NCBI GenBank assembly: GCA_027486025.1
Contig: JAIXPY010000027.1
Location: forward strand, 1 to 32,050
Direction of reading: 5' to 3'
Source: Burkholderiaceae bacterium
GTDB lineage: Bacteria; Pseudomonadota; Gammaproteobacteria; Burkholderiales; Burkholderiaceae
DNA: 32,050 bases
The notes under the pieces are model-generated. The model made no database searches and was not told the origin of the DNA. It worked only from the letters and a program-made list of their open reading frames with translations. Made by a program: the position numbers and the translations under genes. Positions 1-7,301 of the stretch are shown here, piece after piece; the first letter of the stretch is position 1; every line of letters starts with the position of its first letter.

Positions 1-21
1 GACATGTACTACTCACTTTAA
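1..21 (+). CDS. glnA: Glutamine synthetase, C-terminal end only (partial)
   Basis: The first seven codons read D-M-Y-Y-S-L-stop. This matches the conserved C-terminus of bacterial type I glutamine synthetase (E. coli GlnA ends E-L-Y-Y-S-V). The gene directly downstream is glnL, the usual neighbour of glnA in proteobacteria. Only this tail lies in the window, so nothing can be said about the catalytic domain or the adenylylation site. The call rests on the short C-terminal signature plus context. Confidence 0.8.
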   Translation, partial: DMYYSL

Positions 22-36
22 TTGCAGGAGTAATCC

Positions 37-1170
37 TTGAGCGCAGGTGTATTGCGCAATTCGTTCAAAGGGGCAGCTTCGGCTGCCCCTTTTGTTCCGA
101 ACTTGCTTGATCAACTACCTAATGCCGTCATTATTTTTGATGGCAAAACGAAGCATTTGTTTTACGCTAATCCAGCGGCTGAGTCTGCGCTCGACCTTTC
201 CCGTAAGGCCATCGTAGGCCATCTGCTGGGCGAACTTTTTGCTGATAACCCAGCCCTGAATAGCATGATTGACGAGGTTGCGAACAGCGTTACGGCGGAC
301 CAGCGCCAAGAAATGATCCTGCATGCTTTTCCAAATACCATCCACCATGACGCTGTTGCAGCGCATGTAGTAATTGCCTTGCTGGAGGAGCCGGATCTGA
401 TGTTGATGGAATGGTTCCCGATTGACCAGCAGTTGCGCAGTGAGCGTGATGAGCGTGTGACGCAGCAAGTGGAGGCCAATAAGCAGTTAATGCGTAACTT
501 AGCGCATGAGATTAAAAACCCCTTGGGGGGTATTCGTGGCGCTGCTCAGCTTTTGGAATTTGAGCTTCCTGAAAAGGGGCTACGCGAATACACCCAAGTC
601 ATTATTAAAGAATCAGACCGCCTTCAGACTTTAGTAGATCGTTTATTGGCACCGCATCGCCGTGCTCATACAACCGAGTTAATTAATGTGCATGAATCCT
701 TAGAGCGTGTCCGCAGCTTGGTATTGGCTGAGTTTCCGAGTGGATTGCGGATTATTCGCAACTACGACACCAGCTTGCCGGACATTATTGGCGACAAAGA
801 GCAACTGATTCAAGCGATCCTTAATATCGCTCACAACGCTGCTCAAGCGCTATCCGAAGAAATCCGCCGCGGTACTGCGGTCATTGAGTTTCGTACGCGC
901 GTGGCTCGTTCGGTAACGATCGCAAAGCAGCGCTACAAGCTTGCCTTGGATTTGCACGTGATTGATAACGGCCCAGGCATTCCGGATGAAATCCGCGATC
1001 GCATCTTCTTTCCATTGGTGAGTGGCCGTGAAGGCGGCAGCGGTTTAGGTCTTACCTTGGCACAAACATTTGTACAGCAGCATCAGGGATTTATTGCCTG
1101 TGAAAGTCAGCCGGGTAAAACAGATTTTCATATTCAGATACCGTATCGCAAGCAGGAGTTATCAGCATGA
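37..1170 (+). CDS. glnL: Nitrogen regulation sensor histidine kinase NtrB (GlnL)
   Basis: Cytosolic sensor kinase/phosphatase of the NtrB-NtrC pair. In this family the PII protein controls whether it phosphorylates or dephosphorylates NtrC. The 377-residue product has an N-terminal PAS-like domain (about 22-130), the H-box with phospho-acceptor H157 in HEIKNPLGG, an N-box at HNAAQ (N267), G1 at DNGPGIP (310-316) and G2 at GSGLGL (334-339). There are no membrane segments. The start is TTG at 37: an in-frame TAA sits at 31-33, and GCAGGAG at 24-30 is a strong ribosome site six bases before it. The start lies 15 bases after the glnA stop. Codons 11-19 form an intrinsic-terminator hairpin, which is odd (see findings). 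A later start, for example TTG at 103, cannot be excluded but has no ribosome site. The gene overlaps glnG by four bases. Confidence 0.93.
   Translation: MSAGVLRNSFKGAASAAPFVPNLLDQLPNAVIIFDGKTKHLFYANPAAESALDLSRKAIVGHLLGELFADNPALNSMIDEVANSVTADQRQEMILHAFPNTIHHDAVAAHVVIALLEEPDLMLMEWFPIDQQLRSERDERVTQQVEANKQLMRNLAHEIKNPLGGIRGAAQLLEFELPEKGLREYTQVIIKESDRLQTLVDRLLAPHRRAHTTELINVHESLERVRSLVLAEFPSGLRIIRNYDTSLPDIIGDKEQLIQAILNIAHNAAQALSEEIRRGTAVIEFRTRVARSVTIAKQRYKLALDLHVIDNGPGIPDEIRDRIFFPLVSGREGGSGLGLTLAQTFVQQHQGFIACESQPGKTDFHIQIPYRKQELSA
67..93 (+). terminator. Intrinsic terminator hairpin inside the 5' end of glnL
   Basis: AAAGGGGCAGC (67-77), loop TTCG (78-81) and GCTGCCCCTTT (82-92) form a perfect 11-bp stem capped by a UUCG tetraloop. 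The T run covers 90-93. It lies 45 bases after the glnA stop codon, where a glnA terminator or attenuator would be expected, yet it is in frame with and downstream of the well-supported TTG start of glnL. It encodes K-G-A-A-S-A-A-P-F. The stem is unmistakable; how much it terminates is unknown. Confidence 0.8.
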
Positions 1171-2621
1171 GCAAATCAGTGTGGATTGTGGACGACGATC
1201 AATCGATCCGTTGGGTTCTGGAAAAAGCATTGACTCGGGAGGGTTTGTCTCATCGTAGTTTTACTAATCCAAACGATGTTCTCAATGCGCTTGAAAATGA
1301 ATCACCGCAGATTTTGATTTCAGACATTCGGATGCCAAGGGGCAACGGCCTGGATTTGTTGCAACACGTTAAGGCTACGCATCCGAATTTGCCAGTCATT
1401 GTCATGACTGCCTATTCTGATTTAGATTCTGCAGTGGCCTCATTTCAGGGTGGCGCATTTGAGTACCTAACAAAGCCATTTGACCTCGAAAAGACGATTG
1501 AGTTAATCCGTAGAGCCATCGGGGAGAGTGAGCGCGCTCAGCCTGCGGTAAAAGAGCCGCGTTATTGGCAGCAAGAAACCCCGGAGATCATTGGGCAAGC
1601 ACCTGCAATGCAAGAAGTCTTTCGATCGATTGGTCGTTTGGCGCAGTCCCATGCAACGGTTCTGATTACTGGTGAGTCAGGCACTGGAAAGGAACTCGTT
1701 GCCAGAGCACTGCATAAACACAGCCCTCGGGCCAAGAGCCCCTTTGTTGCCTTTAATATCACGGCGATTCCAAAGGACCTGCTTGAGGCGGAACTATTTG
1801 GTCACGAGCGTGGCGCATTCCCGGGGGCGCAAACTATGCGTCGTGGGCGTTTTGAGCAAGCCGACGGCGGCACGCTGTTTTTGGACGAGATCGGTGATAT
1901 GCCGTTTGATTTGCAAACCCGCTTACTGCGCGCCTTAACCGATGGCCATTTTTATCGCGTGGGCGGGCATGATCCGATTCGGGCCAATGTACGCATCATT
2001 GCCGCGACGTATCAGAATTTAGAGTCGCGTGTAGCGACGGGCCTATTCCGGGAAGATTTATTGCACCGATTAAACGTAATTCGATTGCGTTTGCCGGCAT
2101 TGCGCGAACGCACAGAAGACATTCCCGTATTGGCGCGCCACTTTATGCAGCACTGCGCCAAGGCGCTGGGGGTAGAGCCAAAACGTTTATCTGATGAAGC
2201 CATCAAAGTTATTTCGGAGAAACCATTTCCGGGCAATGTGCGCCAACTGGAAAATCTGTGCCATTGGCTAACCGTCATGTCTCCTGCCGCTGAAATTGGG
2301 GTCAGCGACTTACCAGCCGACTTGGATATGCAGAGCAGCATGACCGAAGCAGTTCAAGTCGAAGAGCAGGGTGGCACTGTCATCACAACGCAGCGCAATG
2401 CGTCTGGCGATTGGGAAAGCGGTCTTGGACGGCTCGCAGTTAAAATGCTGCAGGACGGTCATAAAGATGTATTTGATGCATTGACTTCACGCTTTGAAAA
2501 GGCGGTATTGCAGGCAGCACTTGAGGTGACTCGCGGACGGCGTGTTGAAGCGGCGCAGCGTTTGGGCATAGGCCGCAATACGATTACACGTAAATTACAC
2601 GAATTGGGTATCGATGACTGA
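1167..2621 (+). CDS. glnG: Nitrogen regulation response regulator NtrC (GlnG)
   Basis: Bacterial enhancer-binding protein of 484 residues. The receiver domain (about 4-118) has phospho-acceptor D53 in SDIRMP. The AAA+ domain (about 140-375) has Walker A GESGTGKE (169-176), Walker [12 protein letters not shown] (234-244) and arginine-rich [15 protein letters not shown]. The C-terminal Fis-type helix-turn-helix spans about 440-482. ATGA overlap with glnL (1167-1170) indicates translational coupling. The oddity is the sigma54-contact loop, GAFPGA at 216-221 instead of the near-invariant GAFTGA: codon 219 is CCG (1821-1823), one base from ACG threonine. In studied NtrC proteins this threonine contacts sigma54, so activation may be altered. 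All other ATPase motifs look intact, so it is not a decayed gene. Confidence 0.94.
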   Translation: MSKSVWIVDDDQSIRWVLEKALTREGLSHRSFTNPNDVLNALENESPQILISDIRMPRGNGLDLLQHVKATHPNLPVIVMTAYSDLDSAVASFQGGAFEYLTKPFDLEKTIELIRRAIGESERAQPAVKEPRYWQQETPEIIGQAPAMQEVFRSIGRLAQSHATVLITGESGTGKELVARALHKHSPRAKSPFVAFNITAIPKDLLEAELFGHERGAFPGAQTMRRGRFEQADGGTLFLDEIGDMPFDLQTRLLRALTDGHFYRVGGHDPIRANVRIIAATYQNLESRVATGLFREDLLHRLNVIRLRLPALRERTEDIPVLARHFMQHCAKALGVEPKRLSDEAIKVISEKPFPGNVRQLENLCHWLTVMSPAAEIGVSDLPADLDMQSSMTEAVQVEEQGGTVITTQRNASGDWESGLGRLAVKMLQDGHKDVFDALTSRFEKAVLQAALEVTRGRRVEAAQRLGIGRNTITRKLHELGIDD

Positions 2622-3459
2622 TGTAACGCGGATTGCTGCTTGGAATGTGAATTCGATTAAGGTAAGGCTGCCGCATGTATTGCGCTGGCTCGAATCCCAA
2701 GAAAAGGCACGCACACCAATCGATGCGCTTTGCCTGCAAGAGCTCAAACTAACCGAAGACAAATATCCACACGCGGAGTTTGAGGCGGCCGGCTACATTA
2801 GTCTTGCTGCAGGCCAAAAGACCTATAACGGCGTAGCCATCATCGTACGTAAGGCGGCTTTAGCAGCGATCGCCACTGATGCAGCTACCACTTTTCTAAA
2901 GCCAATTAGAAACATCCCCGGAAACGATGATGAACAGCAGCGCATCCTCGCAGCAACTATCCCATTTGCAGGCACTCAGCCCATTAGACTGATATCAGCC
3001 TATTTTCCCAATGGCCAGTCTCCCGATAGCGACAAGTTTCAATACAAGTTGGCGTGGTTAAAGGCATTGCAAACGTGGTTAGAGACTGAACTCAGCAGCC
3101 ATCCGCGATTGGCTTTGTTAGGCGACTTTAATATTGCCCCCGAAGATCGTGATGTGCATGAGCCAGCTAAGTGGGTTGGGCAAAATCTGGTATCGCCAGA
3201 AGAGCGTGATGCATTTGCCCAATTAATTGACTTAGGACTGCATGATTCGTTTCGCCTTTTTGATCAGGCACCAAAGGCATTTAGCTGGTGGGACTACCGC
3301 ATGATGGGTTTTCGGCGCAATGCGGGCATGCGCATCGACCATATACTCTTAAGCAAAGCGCTCAAGGAGTGCTGCGTTGCCAGTCGCATCGATAAAGAGC
3401 CGCGCACCTGGGAGCAACCCTCCGATCATGCCCCCGTGATTGCCGAATTACGCCTATAG
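2614..3459 (+). CDS. xth: Exodeoxyribonuclease III (AP endonuclease family)
   Basis: DNA-repair nuclease of the exonuclease III / AP endonuclease family, which cleaves at abasic sites and removes 3' blocking groups. The 281 residues carry the family motifs in order: WNVNSIKVRLPHV near the start, metal-binding E43 in LQELK, GDFNIAPEDRDVH (D171, N173), RIDHIL (D242, H243) and PSDHAPV with catalytic H272. Length is close to E. coli XthA (268). The ATG at 2614 lies inside the last codons of glnG (eight-base overlap), and no other start gives a complete N-terminus. Expression is probably coupled to glnLG, although no functional link to nitrogen control is evident. Confidence 0.92.
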   Translation: MTDVTRIAAWNVNSIKVRLPHVLRWLESQEKARTPIDALCLQELKLTEDKYPHAEFEAAGYISLAAGQKTYNGVAIIVRKAALAAIATDAATTFLKPIRNIPGNDDEQQRILAATIPFAGTQPIRLISAYFPNGQSPDSDKFQYKLAWLKALQTWLETELSSHPRLALLGDFNIAPEDRDVHEPAKWVGQNLVSPEERDAFAQLIDLGLHDSFRLFDQAPKAFSWWDYRMMGFRRNAGMRIDHILLSKALKECCVASRIDKEPRTWEQPSDHAPVIAELRL

Positions 3460-3492
3460 CAGGGCTAGGGATATAACCATAGCCCTGCCTTT
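3459..3492. terminator. Convergent terminator between xth and prlC
   Basis: GCAGGGCTA (3459-3467) pairs perfectly with TAGCCCTGC (3480-3488), a 9-bp stem around a 12-base loop, followed on the plus strand by CTTTAG. It lies between the converging xth and prlC genes, as expected for a shared terminator. The T tract is short, so termination strength is uncertain. Confidence 0.6.
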
Positions 3493-5641
3493 AGTTACTA
3501 GCTACTTCCTCAAGCAGTCCACCGTGGCGCAATAAGGCCTCGATCGAGGGATCCCGTCCGCGGAAGGCTTTAAACGACTCTGCTGCTGAGCGACTTCCGC
3601 CAACCTCCAGGATTTCCGTACGGTAACGCAAGCCCATGGCCCTATCAATCACGCTGCCACTTAATTTACCCGCCTCTTCAAAAGCGGCGTACACATCGGC
3701 AGAGAGTACTTCAGCCCATTTATAGCTGTAATAGCCTGCTGCGTAGCCACCTGCAAAAATATGGCTGAAGGTATTGGGCCAGCGCGATAAGGCGGACTGG
3801 GGAATGGCATTAAATTGATCGCCAATCTCTCTTGCGATGCCTAAAACAGCCTGACCTTCGGCATGTGCTGAATCAAATGAAGAATGCAAGCGCCAATCGG
3901 TTAGGGAGAAGACCACTTGGCGCAAAGTCGCAAGACCATTTTGGAAATTCTTGGCTGCCAACATTTTGTCGTACAGGTCCCGCGGTAGAGGCTTTCCAGT
4001 ATCCACATGTGCTGTCATTTTTTCGAGCACCTCCCATTCCCAGCAGAAATTCTCCATGAACTGGCTTGGCAGTTCTACGGCGTCCCATTCAACACCATTG
4101 ATGCCAGAAACGCCAAGGGCGCCCACTTGGGTCAATAGGTGATGCAGACCGTGACCACTCTCATGGAAGAGGGTAATCACATCGTCGTGGGTAATGGTGG
4201 GCTGCTTGAGCTTGCCATCGACCTTGACGGGCGCTGCAAAATTACAGACCAAGTAAGCAACCGGTACTTGTACTTCGCCACTCGGCAATAGGCGTCTGCC
4301 GCGCGCATCATCCATCCATGCTCCGCCGCGTTTGCCTGGCCGTGCGTAGGGATCGAGGTAAAAATAGGCTACTACCTCGCCATTTGGGTTGCTAACCGAA
4401 AAGGACTGAACGGTGTCGTGCCAAATCGGTAAGTCAGCAGGCTTGATGTGAACGGAGAATAGATTCTGAATTAAACCAAATAGGCCATCCAGAACCTTAG
4501 GCAGCGGGAAGTATTGCTTGAGCTCATTTTCTGAAAAGGCATAGCGTGCCTGTTTGAGTTTCTCGGACAGAAATGCAATATCCCATGGCTGAATTGGATC
4601 CTCTTTTGTCGTGCCTAGATTAAATTCAGTATGAGCAAACTGCTGCAGGGTTTCCCAATCCGATTTGGCAACCGGTTTTGCACGCCGCGCAATATCGACC
4701 AGAAAGTTGTCCACCTCCTCAACAGTACGCGCCATTTTGGGCGCAATACTCAGTTCAGCATAATTGCGATAGCCGAGCATCAATGCTTCTTCATTGCGCA
4801 GGCGCAATTGATCCAGCATGTTTTGGGTGTTATCCCATTCCGCTTTACCGGCGCCGTATTGTGGCCCCAATTCGGATGCGCGGGTGACATAGGCTTCATA
4901 CATACGCTGTCGTAATGCCCGATTCTCTGAATATTGCTGCACCGGGTAATACGAAGGGAAGTGCAGGGTAAAAGCCCAGCCAGATTTACCTTGCTCTTTG
5001 GCTGTGTCAGCGGCTGCTGCAATCGCATCCTCAGGCAACCCGATTAACTCGGCTGGATCGGTAATGACGTGAGAGAAGCCGTTGGTTGCATCGAGCACGT
5101 GATCGGAAAAAGCCTTGCCGAGTTCAGCCTGTAAATCCTGTATTTGCGCAAAGCGGGGTTTTTGGTCTTCGGGTAATTCGGCGCCACCCAAGCGAAAGTC
5201 GCGCAGGGAGTTTTCAATCACTTTTTGCTGATCTAGTGACAGGCTTGCAAAATTAGGACTGTGGCGCAGTACTTTAAAGCGCTCATACAAGGCCAGATTC
5301 TGACCAAGGCTCGACATAAAGGCCGTTACTTTGGGTAGCATAGCGCCATAGGCGGCGCGTAATTCCGGGGTATCGCCAACACTGTTTAAATGGGAGACTG
5401 CACCCCACGCGCGGCTGAGGCGCTCGGTCGCATCTTCCAATGGCTCTACCAAGTCATTCCAAGTGGGCGATGTCGTTTGGCTAGTTGCAATTGCGACTGC
5501 AGATTCGGCCTCAGCAAGAAGGGCGTCAATCGCTGGCGCAATGTGCTCTGGCTGAATTTGCGAGTAGGCTACGATTCCTCTGCCAAATTGGAGCAAGGGA
5601 TTATTGGAATGCGTTGCGCTTGTATTGGGATGTGGTTTCAT
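3491..5641 (-). CDS. prlC: Oligopeptidase A (M3 family zinc metallopeptidase)
   Basis: Cytosolic zinc endopeptidase of family M3 that degrades peptides, including cleaved signal peptides in E. coli. The product has 716 residues, slightly longer than the usual 680 or so because of an N-terminal extension of about 13 residues. The zinc site is HESGH (493-497) within TLFHESGHGLHHLL, and the third ligand is E523 in WDAVELPSQFMENF. The M3 fold is helical throughout and no signal peptide is seen. The start ATG is immediately preceded by AGAGGG with essentially no spacer, so the true start is not certain. It follows folD by 50 bases on the same strand and probably shares its transcript. Confidence 0.92.
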   Translation of the reverse strand: MKPHPNTSATHSNNPLLQFGRGIVAYSQIQPEHIAPAIDALLAEAESAVAIATSQTTSPTWNDLVEPLEDATERLSRAWGAVSHLNSVGDTPELRAAYGAMLPKVTAFMSSLGQNLALYERFKVLRHSPNFASLSLDQQKVIENSLRDFRLGGAELPEDQKPRFAQIQDLQAELGKAFSDHVLDATNGFSHVITDPAELIGLPEDAIAAAADTAKEQGKSGWAFTLHFPSYYPVQQYSENRALRQRMYEAYVTRASELGPQYGAGKAEWDNTQNMLDQLRLRNEEALMLGYRNYAELSIAPKMARTVEEVDNFLVDIARRAKPVAKSDWETLQQFAHTEFNLGTTKEDPIQPWDIAFLSEKLKQARYAFSENELKQYFPLPKVLDGLFGLIQNLFSVHIKPADLPIWHDTVQSFSVSNPNGEVVAYFYLDPYARPGKRGGAWMDDARGRRLLPSGEVQVPVAYLVCNFAAPVKVDGKLKQPTITHDDVITLFHESGHGLHHLLTQVGALGVSGINGVEWDAVELPSQFMENFCWEWEVLEKMTAHVDTGKPLPRDLYDKMLAAKNFQNGLATLRQVVFSLTDWRLHSSFDSAHAEGQAVLGIAREIGDQFNAIPQSALSRWPNTFSHIFAGGYAAGYYSYKWAEVLSADVYAAFEEAGKLSGSVIDRAMGLRYRTEILEVGGSRSAAESFKAFRGRDPSIEALLRHGGLLEEVASN

Positions 5642-5691
5642 CCCTCTAGCTTAATGTAATGCGCCTGCTAGCGTGTAATTTGGCAAAGGGA

Positions 5692-6546
5692 CTAGTGTTT
5701 GGAGGCCTTTTCGGCTGCCTCTAAGGTATTCATGAGGAGCATGGTGATAGTCATGGGGCCAACCCCGCCCGGCACTGGAGTAATCCAGCCGGCAATGTAT
5801 TTGGCGGTATCAAAATCCACATCACCACACAGCTTGCCATCCGGCAGACGATTGATGCCCACATCAATCACCACGGAGCCAGACTTCACCATATCGCCAG
5901 TAATCATTTTGGGCTTGCCAGTCGCAACCACCAATACATCAGCATCTTTGGTGTGGTGCGCAAGATCGCGCGTTTTACTGTTACAGATAGTCACAGTTGC
6001 GCCCGCTTGCAATAGCAGCATCGCCATCGGCTTACCCACAATATTCGATGCGCCAACCACCACTGCACGTGCGCCGCGCAGGGGGTACTCAATGCTTTCG
6101 AGTAACTTCATGCAACCATAAGGTGTGCATGGCTTAAATTCGGGGGCGCCAACCATCAGGGCGCCTGCATTGGCAACATGAAAGCCATCAACGTCTTTTT
6201 GAGGCGCAATCGCCTCGAGCACACGCTCTGCTGCAATGTGGGCAGGTAAGGGGAGCTGCACCAAAATGCCATGTATAGCTGGGTCGGCATTGAGGGTAGC
6301 GATGCGTGCCAATAGCGCCTCTTCATTCATCTCCGCTTCGTAGCGCTCGAGTACTGAATGAAAGCCAACCTCCTCGCATGCTTTTACTTTATTACGCACA
6401 TACACTGCGCTGGCTGGATTATCTCCAACCACAATCACCGCTAAGCCGGGACGCGACCCTTTGGCAGTAACAATGGCCGCACGAGCTGTAATTTCAGTAC
6501 GGATTTTTTTAGAGAGGGCAACGCCGTCGAGTAATTGGGCTGGCAT
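5692..6546 (-). CDS. folD: Bifunctional methylenetetrahydrofolate dehydrogenase / methenyltetrahydrofolate cyclohydrolase
   Basis: Interconverts 5,10-methylene- and 10-formyl-tetrahydrofolate in one-carbon metabolism, using NADP. At 284 residues it has the standard FolD length. Motifs seen are the catalytic YVRNKVKA (Y and K of the active site, about 49-56), [13 protein letters not shown] and the Rossmann segment [18 protein letters not shown], followed by [11 protein letters not shown] near the C-terminus. E. coli FolD also has GASNIVG, so the alanine is not unusual. The 28 bases before the ATG are pyrimidine-rich with no Shine-Dalgarno sequence, which suggests a leaderless or S1-dependent start. 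prlC lies downstream. Confidence 0.95.
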   Translation of the reverse strand: MPAQLLDGVALSKKIRTEITARAAIVTAKGSRPGLAVIVVGDNPASAVYVRNKVKACEEVGFHSVLERYEAEMNEEALLARIATLNADPAIHGILVQLPLPAHIAAERVLEAIAPQKDVDGFHVANAGALMVGAPEFKPCTPYGCMKLLESIEYPLRGARAVVVGASNIVGKPMAMLLLQAGATVTICNSKTRDLAHHTKDADVLVVATGKPKMITGDMVKSGSVVIDVGINRLPDGKLCGDVDFDTAKYIAGWITPVPGGVGPMTITMLLMNTLEAAEKASKH

Positions 6547-6620
6547 AAATAAGAAAAAGAGAGCGTTAAGGAATCAAGCCTAAAAGCATAGACTTATTAG
6601 AAATACATGGTCTTTAGGAT

Positions 6621-7268
6621 TTAATTGGGTTGCGGATCCGATAAGGCCAAACGCAGGAGGTCGGCAACGGTATTGACGTTGAGCTTTTCCATAATATTGG
6701 CGCGATGGGCCTCAACCGTTTTAATCGAGATACCCAAATCATCGGCGATTTGTTTATTCAGACGGCCGGCAACGATGCGCTCAAGCACTTGGCGTTCACG
6801 ACCCGTCAGTTTGCCCAGCAATCCTTGAGTAGTTTTACGCTGGCTCGCCTGGCTGTAATCGGTGCGTGCTTTGGCCAGCATCTTTTCCACGAGGGCACAC
6901 AACTCATTTTCTTTAAAGGGCTTCTCAATAAAATCAACGGCCCCTTTTTTCATGGTGGTAACGGCCATCGATACATCGCCATGACCGGTAATAAATGAGA
7001 TGGGCATGGGCAGGTTTTCGCTAATGAGGCGCTCTTGCAACTCAAGACCCGACATGCCAGGCATGCGGACATCCAATATCACGCAGGAAATGGTTGATTT
7101 ATCCGTGCTTTGCAGTGATTGCAAAAAACGTTCGGCGCTGGCATGGCAGCGGACTAAATAGCCGTTGCTCTCCAGTAACCAGGTTAAGGAATCCCGAACG
7201 GCCTCATCGTCATCAACAACGTAAACCACTTCGGTTGGATTGGGGTTGGATGTATTCATTAAGTTCAT
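6621..7268 (-). CDS. FixJ/NarL-type two-component response regulator
   Basis: DNA-binding response regulator of 215 residues. The receiver domain (about 14-130) has acidic residues D19-D21, phospho-acceptor D66 in LDVRMPG, T94 and K116. A LuxR-type helix-turn-helix covers about 153-210 (LTGRERQVLERI, then SIKTVEAHRANIMEKL). It is of the FixJ/TtrR/StyR type. It starts 33 bases after the stop of the adjacent histidine kinase, so the two form one transcript and almost certainly a cognate pair. Start ATG 7268 is preceded by CGGAA four bases upstream. The pair is divergent from the pyruvate dehydrogenase operon, and that operon is the most obvious candidate target, by position only. Confidence 0.92.
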   Translation of the reverse strand: MNLMNTSNPNPTEVVYVVDDDEAVRDSLTWLLESNGYLVRCHASAERFLQSLQSTDKSTISCVILDVRMPGMSGLELQERLISENLPMPISFITGHGDVSMAVTTMKKGAVDFIEKPFKENELCALVEKMLAKARTDYSQASQRKTTQGLLGKLTGRERQVLERIVAGRLNKQIADDLGISIKTVEAHRANIMEKLNVNTVADLLRLALSDPQPN

Positions 7269-7301
7269 CAGTCAGTTCCGCATGGTATTTCTAAACAGGC
7301 A

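Noticed and set aside
2361-2376. TGGCAC resembling a -24 sigma54 element within glnG
   Set aside because: No matching -12 TTGC at the right distance and no gene start follows.
5695-5730. GAGGC/GCCTC stem near the 3' end of folD, considered as a terminator
   Set aside because: Only five base pairs, partly inside the coding sequence, no T tract, and prlC follows closely on the same strand.
5699-6121. 140-codon plus-strand frame opposite folD
   Set aside because: Antisense shadow of conserved folD sequence without a ribosome site or known domain.
6583-6620. CCTAAA...TTTAGG inverted arms between folD and the response-regulator gene
   Set aside because: Arms are six bases with a loop over 25 bases and are AT-rich; likely chance.
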